Both the position numbers and the translations under genes were made by a program. From positions 4,030,001-4,094,000 of the forward strand of contig NC_044585.1 in NCBI RefSeq assembly GCF_901933205.1: a DNA stretch of 64,000 nucleotides, read 5' to 3'. A model generated the notes under the pieces. It was given only the letters and a program-made list of their open reading frames with translations, was not told the DNA's origin and searched no databases. Shown piece by piece: positions 23,101 through 35,100 of this stretch (position 1 is its first letter; each line of letters begins with the position of its first letter). This stretch comes from Camarhynchus parvulus (taxonomy: Eukaryota > Chordata > Aves > Passeriformes > Thraupidae).

Positions 23101-26100
23101 CTCAGGCAGCAGAGGAGACCTGGATCAGCTGTCACACAGCAGGCACCAGGCCAGTCCCTTTGGAAAGTTTAGCTTTGGATTGGATGACTTTTTCATCCTC
23201 AGAGGGGCTGCAGACTCAGCCTGTGTCATGTTTCACATGGATCTCCTTCATCCTATCAGATGGTGCCTCCATATCCACACTGCTGCCTGTGGCATTCAAT
23301 CTGTGTCCCCAGGGAGGGCTGCTCCCGACCCAGTTCAAGGTGCTAACTGGGACAGGGACAGCTGACTCGGACACAGGTGCTGAACCAGCAGTGACTGAAA
23401 CCAGAGCAGAGCTACCAACACCCACAGCAGCTCTCAGCACGGTCTGCACAAGGATGGCTGCCCACAACACTCTGCTGCTCTGAAAACACCTGGAGCTGGA
23501 GGATCTCCAAGTACTTTCTGTGTTGCCAGGGAGAGAAGCTTTACTGCTTCTGGGATAAGGGATTGGTTCATCCCAGCAGATCCATAATGGAGTTCCCCAT
23601 CTCCACCCCACACTAACTTCTAACTGATGCTCAGTCCCAGCTCAGAGAAGTCAGAAGCCCCAGCAGCAAACATGGGAAATTAAATGATCCTTCTTCATTA
23701 GCCAACTTGCACCTTCCATGCAGAAGCCCTGGTCAAAGCAAAAACGTCTCCCAAATGCTCCCAGCTAGGAATGAATGGAGACACACATTGCAAGTCCTCA
23801 TTTCAGCATCTGGAACTGCTCCTTGCTTCTTCTCAGCTCTAGCAATTCTCTACTGGTCCTTGCTTACTCCAGCAGAAACTGGAATGTAACAGGAGCCCAA
23901 GGGAGCCACATAGCCAGCTCTGCTTTTCACCAGCTCTTGCTGAAACCCTGATGCCACATCCAGAGCCCCAAGAGATCTGACCTCTGTGCTATGGACCACT
24001 GCACTCCCCCCAGCCACATTCCAGAAGATACAGGATTGCACTTTCAAATATGTTACCAGCTATTTTTCTTAAAAGATGGGTTTTGGTTTGCATTTAAGCT
24101 GAATCCTAACCCAGAGACAACCAGCTTTATATCACCTTTCACTCGCAGGTATAAAATCAGCATGTGAGGTACTCCCTGGCTGCAGGGGTAGGATGAGCAT
24201 GGAGTGGGCACAGGGCTGCTCCAAGGGACACTGACCCTGGCATCACACACAGAAATACCTTCCTTCTGTTCCTTCCCAGTTTAAACTGAAAGGCTGTTAC
24301 TGCTGCCAAGAAATACAGCAGTTTCTTGGCATTTCTAAACCAGCTTTTCAGACTGACTCCAGGACCTGGCATCCTTGTTTCTGCTCTGCCTTGGCTGACA
24401 TCTACCTTCAAAGCAGCAACTGTTGTCAGCATATCACAAAATCTGTCAAATGACCGGGAGGATCAACAAGCTCCTCTGTAGTTCAACATCTGTGGCAGGC
24501 ACACTCTGGGAAGAGGCAGCGTGGATATCAGTGAAATATGGAGCTGACAGTCTGGGTGAGGCTGGAGGGTCTGTGTGGGACAAGGGAGGTGCCAGGGGGG
24601 ACACAGCAGCTTCTCAGCCCCACCACCCTGGGGCCCCAGGCTGTAACCAGTGGCTTCCTGCAGGCTCTGGGGGAGGTTCTGCCCTGCAGCAAGAGCCAGG
24701 ACAAGTCTCAGGGTGCTCAGCTTGCCTGCCTGCTCAGACCAATTCCCCATATTCCCCATTGGATGATCTTGGCTTTGCTCGTGGTCCCATTGTGTCTGAA
24801 AGTCTTACCAGTCAGCCAGGATGGAAACAGAGTACCACATCTGAAAACACTGCATGGAGCTCAATTGAATCACACCATTCTGTGTGATTCTGAATTCTAA
24901 TGGCTTTTTACTTTTCTAGGTGGCTTAAAAGAGCCTGCTCTTTCACAAATCTAATTCTCTCTATGTGAACATTTGGATTTCCCCCCACACAAAACCCCTA
25001 ACAAGTAATCAAATAATCTCAGTGAACTTTGTTTCATCCATCTTTCAGCAGGGAACATACTGCTGCCCTCAAGGGAACCCAGGATATGTATTTATTGGAT
25101 TTTTTTTGTTTCAAATCATTATTTAATCAAGATGAGGGGGGAGCAGAAATGAGGCACTCACTCATATTCCAGACTGTAATTCCAGGTGCAATCCCAGACC
25201 AAGAGGCAGCACAGTCTAATAGGTTACAAAAATACAATCACTGCTCTTCTTCCAATTAAACTGAACAGCTCCATTTACTGTGCCACAAACAGCCCTGGGG
25301 CAAGAGATGACAATGCTCAAAGTTGTGTCAGCCATGCGGGGACAGCAGCGTGGCACAGCCTCACTCAGAGCTGCAGGATTTCATCCGTGGGCCTTTTTTC
25401 TCTTGTTTTGCAACTCACTTCAAAGCAGAGTTAATTTCTCTTTCAGAGGGGCATAACGTCTGCTTTTCTCTCCTTTTCCAGGCACTGTGCTAATGAAAGG
25501 AGTAAAACACTTGTGTCGGTGACCCTGGCCGACACCTGCCAGAGCCGCGGGCACGGGGCCAGCACCTGCTGGGGCTCTGCGCCTGTCCTGAGGCTCCTCC
25601 ACCTGCCAGAGCCCGGGGGAAACGGCCTCACCTCTGCTGAGAGCCTGCCCCAGCTGGAAAGCCAACTTCTGACACAGTACAAAAAACAGAAGTTCTGTAG
25701 GAATTCAGTATTTTTGCACAGTTGTGAGTCCCGGACTCAAGGAACACTGAGTGGGAAGATCCCCCCTTTTTTTGGCTGGGTGGGGGAGTTCTGGGTGAGG
25801 CTTTCTGTACCACAAGGGCTAAGCTGAGTCCCAGAGCAAGGAAGCAATGACACAGCTGTCCCTGCAAGCCCTGAGCTTGGGTTATTTGGGGCTGGATGGC
25901 GACACTGCTGAGCAGCCTGGCTCACCAATACACTGCTGGGGTAAACTCCAGAGAATGCCAAGCAAAGGTTTGTTTCTTTTCAAGGATCTTTATAGCCTGC
26001 TGGGGTGCTGGCATTGTATCCCCACCTCAGCTTGAGCCAGGCTGGCACAGCTTTGGTGCAAGGGTTTGTCTTCCATCACCTCTTTTTGGTACCTGGTGTA

Positions 26101-29100
26101 CAGCCCAGCCCTTCAATGGATACAGCCAATGATCCTTCCCCCCCAGCTGCTGCTCCCAGCGCTGAGTGTGGATTTGTTGCACAATAACCAGGGGTAACCT
26201 CAGTCCCCCGGCTGGGAGGGGAAAATAGGTAAAGGAAAAAAAGAGTATAACTTCCATATTTATAGAAGGCTTTGCTTTACTGCTCTTGAAGGGCCCTGTC
26301 TGCTGTCAAAAACATGCTGCCTAGCACTCAAAAGAATAGTTTTTCCTATGTAACCCAAAACCCAGGCTAGAAAACAGCAGCAGCAAACTGCCATAAGGTT
26401 TCCTCAGCCTTCCAGCATTCTCTGTCCCAGTCCCTGCACAGCATTTCCCCATTCTACCTTCCTGCAGACACGAGCACAAAGACAAACAGCATCATTTGGA
26501 CCAGCTGTACCCCACTGAGCTTCACTGGAAATCTGGCTCAAGCCTGTGATAATTTGTGGCATCACAAATGAGTTACAGTGAAAGCAAAGGAGCTGGCAAG
26601 GAAAGTGTATGCACGGTGCAGTTATCTTCATCAGCAACAACAAAGGCAATTAGATCCGTGCCCTGCAGGTATTTATATTGCACTGCTAAAGGAAAGCACA
26701 GTGGCACAGTCATCCATCTGTGTCGGTGTGGAATAAAGTGCCTGCAGCTGGGCAGGGGTATTCTGTACAGAAATAAATGCTGCACATTACCCACAGCTTC
26801 TCTGTGCCTGCTGAGGCACAGGCCCACAGTCCTGCTCTCCACAGGTGCCTCTTGCTGCTGCACGGGATTAAAGGAGAAGGAGAGGGAGAAGCTTGGAAAC
26901 TCACTGCCACAACGAAAAGTAGCAGGGAACTTTGAGGTGTTTCTGCATGTGTACATGCATGTGTGGGTGCATCAGCTTTTGCATGAAGAGGGAAAGAAGC
27001 AGCAAGGTAGATGCACAGGCAGGGCATTGTTTTGTGTGCTTTATCCCCCAGCAGTTCCAGGCAGACCTAGTTAGGAATTGTGGCTGTTTCATTACAAAGG
27101 AACGAAGACAAATAGGGTGGGGAGGGTAGCAGAATTTACCACAAAGCACTTCAGATTTTCAGAAGCACAATGATGTAGAATAAAAAACATATTGAAAAGC
27201 AAAACCTTTGTTTTGGAAGTGCTATAGCATTATCTCATATTTCCCTGTATCTCTGTGTATTTTTCCCTGATCTTCCTTGGACAGTCCCTTTGGAGATATG
27301 ACAGTGCATCTCCCCAGGTAAGGATGATTTGGTTTGGAAGCCCATGCCAGATGGAAGGATAGGGAGTGCAACATACCAACTCTCACAGAGGACTGAAACA
27401 CGGCATTTTTGAATCCTAATTCTGATTTTTTTCACAAAATCTTTTATTCTCCAGCCTTTTTTTTTTTTTAATATGTGATCAACATATTCTGCAAGAGCAC
27501 ATTTTCATTTCAGGCTGCTCTCGAAGTCTGACAGAACGAAGCTTATTCATAGAACAACCATTTAACTCATGAAAAGGAAAGGCTTCAAAGGGTTGTGTAT
27601 AGTCATTAATAAATGAGACTAAAGGTTCCCATTCCATTTTTCTCTTGCCAGTTTTGAGTACATGATATTTAATGACCTTATTCAGCAAAATTTCAGGGGC
27701 AGCTCTTAACCAGGGGCTTCAATTTGAACAAGTGCTTAAATGTGCTCTTGAATGGTGTCCCAAGAGAACGTACTTCTTTTGGGGACAGGAGGACAGTAGT
27801 GGCTTTCATGAGTCATTATGCCTTTTAGTCATTAAAATATTTGCCTAAGTTATTAACCCTTACTGGAAAGAACACAGGAGTATCCTGATGACTTCTACTT
27901 TGCATCCACCCCCTGCATCTGGAACTGTCAAGCTCTTGTCTTTCCTTCCCTGCAGCTTTTCCATTTGCTTCACTCATTTACCTCGAGTGAAGCAAATGGA
28001 AAAACAAGTGCAGGATGCTTGAGTTTAGTTCATTTTAAAGCTTTTAAAATTTTAAATTAGAGTTTACTCTTTCTCAGGAAACAGAACAGCTGGCAGTTGG
28101 CCTCACAGGACTTAGGAAGCCTGGCTTCCGAGAGAGGAAACCTAGCACTAATTAAAAACTAGGCTTAGGCTCAAAAGCATTTATGAAAAATACGCCGCTT
28201 GAACTCAACAACACCCTGGTGACATGATGCAGTCTTTGGCTCACTATTTTTTTTGGGGGGGGAGGAGCTCTGAACTCAGCAACACCCCCAGTTCATGACA
28301 ATGAGCTTCATACCTTGTTTTTCTTCCTCTGCGTGTGCGTGCACACACCAGCGTGTGGTGTGAGGTTCTGCTCTCCAGGCTGCCTTATAAGGCTTTACAA
28401 GCAGTGACTCACAGGGCCCCACACGCTCTATAACGAGAGCAAATATGCATATCTATAATGTTGAGAGACAGCTTGTGCCTGTCTGTACCCACGTACAATC
28501 CCTGGGTATTTTGATCGGCATGCTGTCTGTGTGGGTGAGTGGGTAGAGTCTCTCCTCTTGCTGGCACCATCTCTCTCCTATCTGATGTAGCTCCTGCGTG
28601 TGCCTGAGCTATTTCCAACTGATGACTGGGCCTAAAGGAAAAAACAACTTTGGGGCTTGGAGGACTCTAGTCAAAACACCTCTAGCATTACACATCCACA
28701 CGTGTGACTATCAGATCCTGCACTACCTCCAGTCCTACGTAGCAATTTCTCTCTCCAGAGTGCCTATCTGATACCAACACCACAGTTAGGGCATCACACC
28801 TCTGCTTTACTGCTGCCAGGAACAAAGGGGAGGCATGCCACAGAAAAAGAAGACTGATATCAATCTCTGTCTAATATTTCTCTCCATCTCTTGCTCCCTC
28901 AATTCATGTATTATATCATCTCTTTCTGTGTATATGGAAAAACATCCCAAGGCACTGAGCCTGATTTTACCCTCAGATGCACATGCAGTTCCCATTAGCA
29001 TCAATGAGGGCTGCTCATAACTTCCAAATTTTGCCCCTGGGCTTGTCAGTCCAGAGAAACAGTGATCTTAGAAGGATCCTGATAGTCAGAAAACATCCCA

Positions 29101-32100
29101 TGCCAATAATCACCAGCTCATTAAATGTAAATGTTCCTTCTGTATATGTTTGATACCCTTTTTCAGCCTGAAGGACTAAACTTTTGGATGTAAAGACCAG
29201 TGAAATAAGTTCACATCCAGCTGAGGAAAGACTGCATAACAAACCCTTCTCTTTGAAACATCGTTTCTGGAGGCCACTTTTTTTTTTTTTTTTTTTGGTT
29301 AAATGTCCTCAATTCATTATTCATAGGCTAAAGACTTTTCAAGTTTTCCCCCTCTCCAGCCCCACCCTTGGTGTGAAAGTGCTGAAGGAAGGAATGACTT
29401 TACATACATTGGAAAACAGCACCATGAATTAATAATACAGTTTAACCAAGTTCGTCTAACATCACTATAATTGAGTTATAAAAATTTCATATCAGGGTTC
29501 TTGCCCAGATTCCTCTGGCTAGTTCAAGCAAAGAAGGACAGTGTGTAATACTTACTACTTCCTTAGAAGACAGGAAGCTGTAGAGTGGGAGGGTTTGGCT
29601 GGCTTTTTGACTGGCCTGAACCTCTGCAGAGGAGCTTCTCTTTGCCGTGATCTTTGAATGGTGCCAGGAGTGTCTTCGTCGTGTTTTACGCCCTTCCTCC
29701 CGAGACCTGGCTCTGTGCCTCCAGGAGACAGGAACAGCCAAAATGTTATTCCTTAGGATTGCAGTAGTGCCCTTTCCCAGCTCCACACCAACCCTTGGCA
29801 GGTCTGTGTAGGATTCTGCGTATGGGAGAATGTCCTTCCACATGACTGCTCTGTGGAGTCATGAGGGAAAGAAAAGGGATGTTTTGTTTTCCTACTTTAA
29901 AAGAAAAATAATAATTTTGCATCCAGGCTTTGGACCTTAACCTCAAATTTCAGCTCCAATGCATGATTTTATGGTGGCTCGAGGCAAGCCATGACCTTCC
30001 TGCACCACAGAATGTTCCTATGGTGACACACCTCCAAGAGAAAACACACTCTGCTCTTGCATGAGCACCCCTCCAATTACTGATTGCATTCCTCCCCCCA
30101 CTGATCCTCGGCTTTTCATAAGAATATTCCCAGTACTTAGGAGGAGTGAAGTAGGAGAGTGGGGGTGGGCTGTTCAAGTGCTTTCAGAGAACATGAAAAA
30201 TGAAATTATTATGTGTATAAATGACTTGCTATTGCAGCAATGCTGGGCCTAGCACCAGCATCCACTTAGCCGGCCCCAGGACGCATCTGTCATCCAGAGG
30301 AGAGATTTTAATCAGGTCAAAGACAATGACTACAGATTGCCATGGGCAAATATATTTCCATTGCTAAGACCATGTTAAAGGGTTTCCTGGGACATCAGCA
30401 GTACAAAACCCTTGGGCTGGGAAAGGGACACTACACTGGAATCAGCTGTCATGGGCTGAGCATCAGCCATGGGGATTAGAAGTGACTGTCAGATCAAAAA
30501 GCTGCAGCCACTGCTTCTTGAGGCAAAACCCTTCCATGGCTGAGACCACAAGCAGCTCAGCCCCCAGTGTGACACTGCTGCTGCCAGAATGGGAAGTGGC
30601 TGTGCACAGAGAGCCTGGGGGTCACACAGGCTGTGGCAGCCACATCCTGGAGCCCAGCAGGCAGTGCTGAGGACACTGAGCTCGGGAGCAGCGCCGTTAC
30701 CTGCTCCGGCAGCTGGGGGAGTGGGAGTCGGAGCTCTCTGAGCGAGAGTGGCAGCGGCGATGCCGATGGGATTTCCGGGTGCGCCCACGAGAGCTTTAAG
30801 AAGCAGAGAAAGAAAACCAGCATTAGGTTAGTGAGTGGGGGGATGCAAGAGCCAGCAGCTGATGGCTGAGGTCGATAATGTTCAAATCAGAAGGGAGGTA
30901 TGCCTTTTAAACCAAAGAGATTGGTGTATGAAACGTGGCACAGAACATCAAGGCATGAGAAATTCTCCATCCCTTCATCGCTGCAGTGACATCTTCCTGA
31001 GATCTCTGCTAGCATTTTACACACAAGCTATTAGGTTGGCTCTGTAGCATGCTGGGGGAAGATTTGTGGACAAGCATGTGGGAATGCAGCAGCCAGCACC
31101 AATCCTTTCAACACTTTAAAGAGCCATGTGCTTGCCTTTCATCCTGCAGCCTACCCTGTAGCAGCCAGGCAACTGCCCAAGACCTTCCTGTTGCTGAGCT
31201 TTGGGGGAAGAACCATATCTGTGTGCAACCCATCACAAAGCTCCAGCCCTCTCCCTAATCCTTGTTAAAAAGCAGGTGCAGAAGGTCAAGCTCCAAGTAA
31301 TAGAATTCACTCAGTAGCAGCCAGCCTTCCCCACCAATCCTATGGGTAGCTCTCATGGCTGCTGCACAAAGTGCAGCTCTCCTAAGCACAGCCTGCCTTG
31401 TGCACAGTTCCTGCTTGAGAGACAGGACCAAATCCCTGGCTTCTGACAGGTGCCCAGTCACTGGTGCTGCCTCTTCTGACAGGGCCTGAGGACAGTCCTC
31501 AGCAAACTGTGTGTAGGGGACAGAGGGCCAGTGCCCTGCTGCAGTTCCTTTCTACCACCAGGCTATTTCTCATGGATTACCTGGCCCTGTTACCTAAGGG
31601 CTGTAGTTGTCCATGCCAACAGCTGAAGTCCTGGGTGCAGAGAGCAGGGTGACAGGCTAGCTGCCACCTTCTGTGCCCCATCCCTCCCATCTTTGTTCAC
31701 CACAGCAGTTAATTTAGGTCTGGAGGCGTTTCCATCTGCTCAGGCTGGCATGGCTGCGCCAGCAGGCAAAGCTAACTGTGGGTGAGCTGGTGGGAACAGC
31801 CTGACTTCATGGCCACACTACACAGACACTGACAGCACAAATACAACCTGCTTGGACAGCATTTAGCAACTTGCTGGTATAAAAACTCAGCAAATAATTG
31901 CTTGAGAACAGCATCTCCTTTAAGACAAAAGGGCAACCTCCAGGGCAATTCCTTCAACTCTGCTTGGCTGTTTTCTTTGATGCTTTTCACACCCAATGAT
32001 TCTGTTTTTCTTGAACTTCGCATTTTGGGATCCTCCTTTCTTATTTCCATACAGCTGAAATCAGCAGCACTGAACATCTTTCACTCATATGGTGGATTTA

Positions 32101-35100
32101 TGTGAAAAATCCCCATGTTTGCCCTTCACCCCCTGCACCAGTCCCTCCAATTTGTCTTCCCTTCCTGCTGAAGGGAAAGCTGGTCCTGTGTGTTTTAGAT
32201 AACCAGTTGCTCGATGCAAAGATAAGTCAAAGCAGTGTGATTATACAAAAATCCTCATGGGATCCATCTGATCCACACCTAGGAGCAAAAGATTTGCAGA
32301 AACTGGGAGTGGCTGAGCTCTGATTTGCCAGCAGAAAAAAGAAGCTAAAATGCTTTGGCTGGTTTATCCCCAAAGAGCGATTCCAGCAGCTCTGGTTCCC
32401 TGAGGTCAGGGCACCCCAGCAGGACATGGATCCTAGCTTTAACTGCACTGTTAGGGTACTGCTCTGTTAGGCTGGGGAGATGCCTAGGAAGGCAACAGAT
32501 AACCTAGAAAGCCTCTCTTTTACCACCGAGGTTTCTAGGTGGAGGGCAGCCTAGCTTGAGGGGAAACTGAGCTGAAACTGACCACTTAATGTGCTGAAAT
32601 CTTAGTGAAAAGGAGACTGGCTTTCTGCATGTAATGGAGATGGCCTGTGCAGGCAGTATCCCAAGGCCCAGCAAAGCTAACCAGGGGTCAGTGCCCAAGG
32701 TTCAGCCCCAGGACTGTTACCTTACTCTGAAAGCAGGTCAGAAGTCACAAGTTGCAGTTCCCAGAAGACAGAATGAAGGGAAAAACAGAAGCAGCTTACA
32801 GTCCTGAGGAAGAGTTCTTCCTTCCAGTCCTGAGGAACCTCATTTTATACCTTGCCCCTCAATTATGTGCCCCACAGGACAAGGATTGTGCTCTGCTAAC
32901 ACTCCAGGGCTGAACCTCAACACCAGATGTTTGCAAACTCCATCCCCTCCAAGCAATCCCTTCTCCTCCCCTTGACCCCATTCAGATCCTTGGCTGTATT
33001 GTACCTCATGGGTAGGTCCTAATGCAACCTCCTAGAGCAGCAAACCAGGAGTTGCTGAGGCCCTTCCCAGTGAGGGTGTGCCAGCCTGCCCTTTTGGCAG
33101 GTCAGTGTTCAGCCTCTCATGCTGCCCCCACCAGAAAAGCTGAAGCCTTTTCTCTGGACTGGGTGGACAAGACTCTGCACATCTGTGCAAGATACACAAA
33201 GTACAGAAAGGGGTGTCACAAAAGAAAGGCAGAGGAAAGATCTCCAGCCTCTACAAGCCCTTTTCCATTCCAGCAAAACCAGAATTGCTGGTTTTAGCTT
33301 CAAAAAAATCCTGAGAAATGCTTAGAGCTGTGCCGCAGGTGTTAGCTCCGGGGGCCCCACCACATCAAGCACTTCCTAGCCCCACACTGTGCAGGCAGGG
33401 CAGAGAACTCCATGAACCACTACTTACTGTTTTTTGTGTTTTCTTTCTTCCTTTCTCTTACTTTTGGGGCTTGAAGAACTAAATAAGAAATGGCTAATTA
33501 ATTCGGAGATTTCTGTTCTGATAAAAAGCTGCACAATCACACAATCAATGTTACAGCTCAGTTGCCCAAGAGCATGCAGTAAAAATGAAAGGGATTCATG
33601 GTTGTCACAGCACAGGGGGTCTGAGTGCCTGCTGACAAATCTGCTTCATGGGCTTGGCCAAAACCCTCAAAGGGATCAGCCAACTTGGTGACTTTGCCTT
33701 TTTCCATAGAGAAAATGAGTATTTCTTGATAATGTACACACGCACACACTGGAATCAGAAGAGCTCTTCCAGTCCACACCTGGGGAGTCACCACACCCAC
33801 GTGGAATGGGGGGACCCAGGGGAATCCCACAAGGAAACACAAAAGAAATGTCTTCTGCCCCCAATCACTGAACACCAACCTTGAAGAGACTAATAAACTC
33901 TTATTTCTAAGGGACCACCCACACTTACTCAACTCTTACCTGTGCCTTCTCTTCTTTGATGACAACCTGCAAGACACAAATATGTACATTGAATATAGGG
34001 TCTCACAAAATTGGAAATTTGAGTCCAAGACAATGTGTTTAGGCTCAGACTGAGCACTGAGAGAAGACCTCAGGCAGCACCTGGAGAGAATGGTCCTGCC
34101 TCTCCTTTAGCCAGCTGGTGAGGGAGCAGCTGAGAAATGCTGCTGTGGCAGAAGGGACCAGCACACCCTACAAGTAACTGAGAACATGGTCCTCAGGATA
34201 ACAAGTCTTTAGAGAGATCAGATACATCTCCTATCTCTGGTGGGTCCTTTTTCTCTGCTATTGCCTCCAGTTTTGCACTGTATGTAGAGGTGGGTCCATT
34301 CCCTGACTTTCTGTATGAAAGACCAAAGAGCAGTCAAGGGAAAAATCCTCTCTGTGTAACTCCAGAGCAGTCTCATAGCCAAATCAGCCTTGTGGCCCTG
34401 TCTTGCCTCCTGGAGCACCCTTGGGATGACATAGGAGACACCTAAATGGCTACCAAAGGTTCAAAGCCAGAGTCTCTGACCCCGGACTTCCATCAGGAGA
34501 TGGCATCCACAAAAGAGCGTAAGAATTCCTCCTTGGGAAGAAAGTCTTTTAGAGAAGTTCCTATATCTTTGTTTCTCCTTCTCCCTTGCTCTTTGAAGAT
34601 TCAAGCTCAACTTTTCACCCTGTTATTCACTTTTGGTAGCTTCTCTCTTTGGTTCAATATATTATAAATACATGAACCTTCTTAGGGAGATGGAATCCAC
34701 TGTTCTCGTCAAATATTGGTTTAACAGCTGAGAGAAAACAGTAAAATATTTGCAATTTTAAAATTTAATCATGCTCTTTGAATTAAAAATGGACTTCAGA
34801 AGGGGAAGGTGGAAACAGTCACTGGGGCTGGGAGAGGAGACTGGGATGTGGGCATGGGGAGTTGGTCTGAGCCTTTTTCTGGTCCTGACACTCTGCAGGC
34901 TGGGGAGGGGTGGGGAGGAAGGGATGGGGACCAGCACAAACCCTGAGCACTCATCTCACTGGCATGCCAGAGGATGGACACATGTGAATAGGACAGCAAA
35001 GACAGCAGGCTGAGGCTCCACAGACCTCTCAGTGATTTGGCTTGTCCACCTCAGTGTCCCCACACCCCAACAGTTCACGTTTCTCTGTTTGCACTGGGTG

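Larger units (their letters stand above)
21290..29555 (-). other. SRRM4: SRRM4 intron 8
   Basis: This 8.3-kb intron has donor AGTA|GTAAGTATT. In transcript sense its last kilobase (21290-22200) is strongly pyrimidine-rich. It contains a 66-nt near-perfect hairpin at 27949-28014 and a T19 run (plus strand) at 29278-29296. No additional coding exon was recognised. Confidence 0.85.

Noticed and set aside
28331..28365. GT/CA-rich self-complementary stretch in intron 8 as a hairpin RNA
   Set aside because: The stem is only about 7 bp and arises from GTGTG/CACAC simple sequence, so it is not distinguishable from chance.
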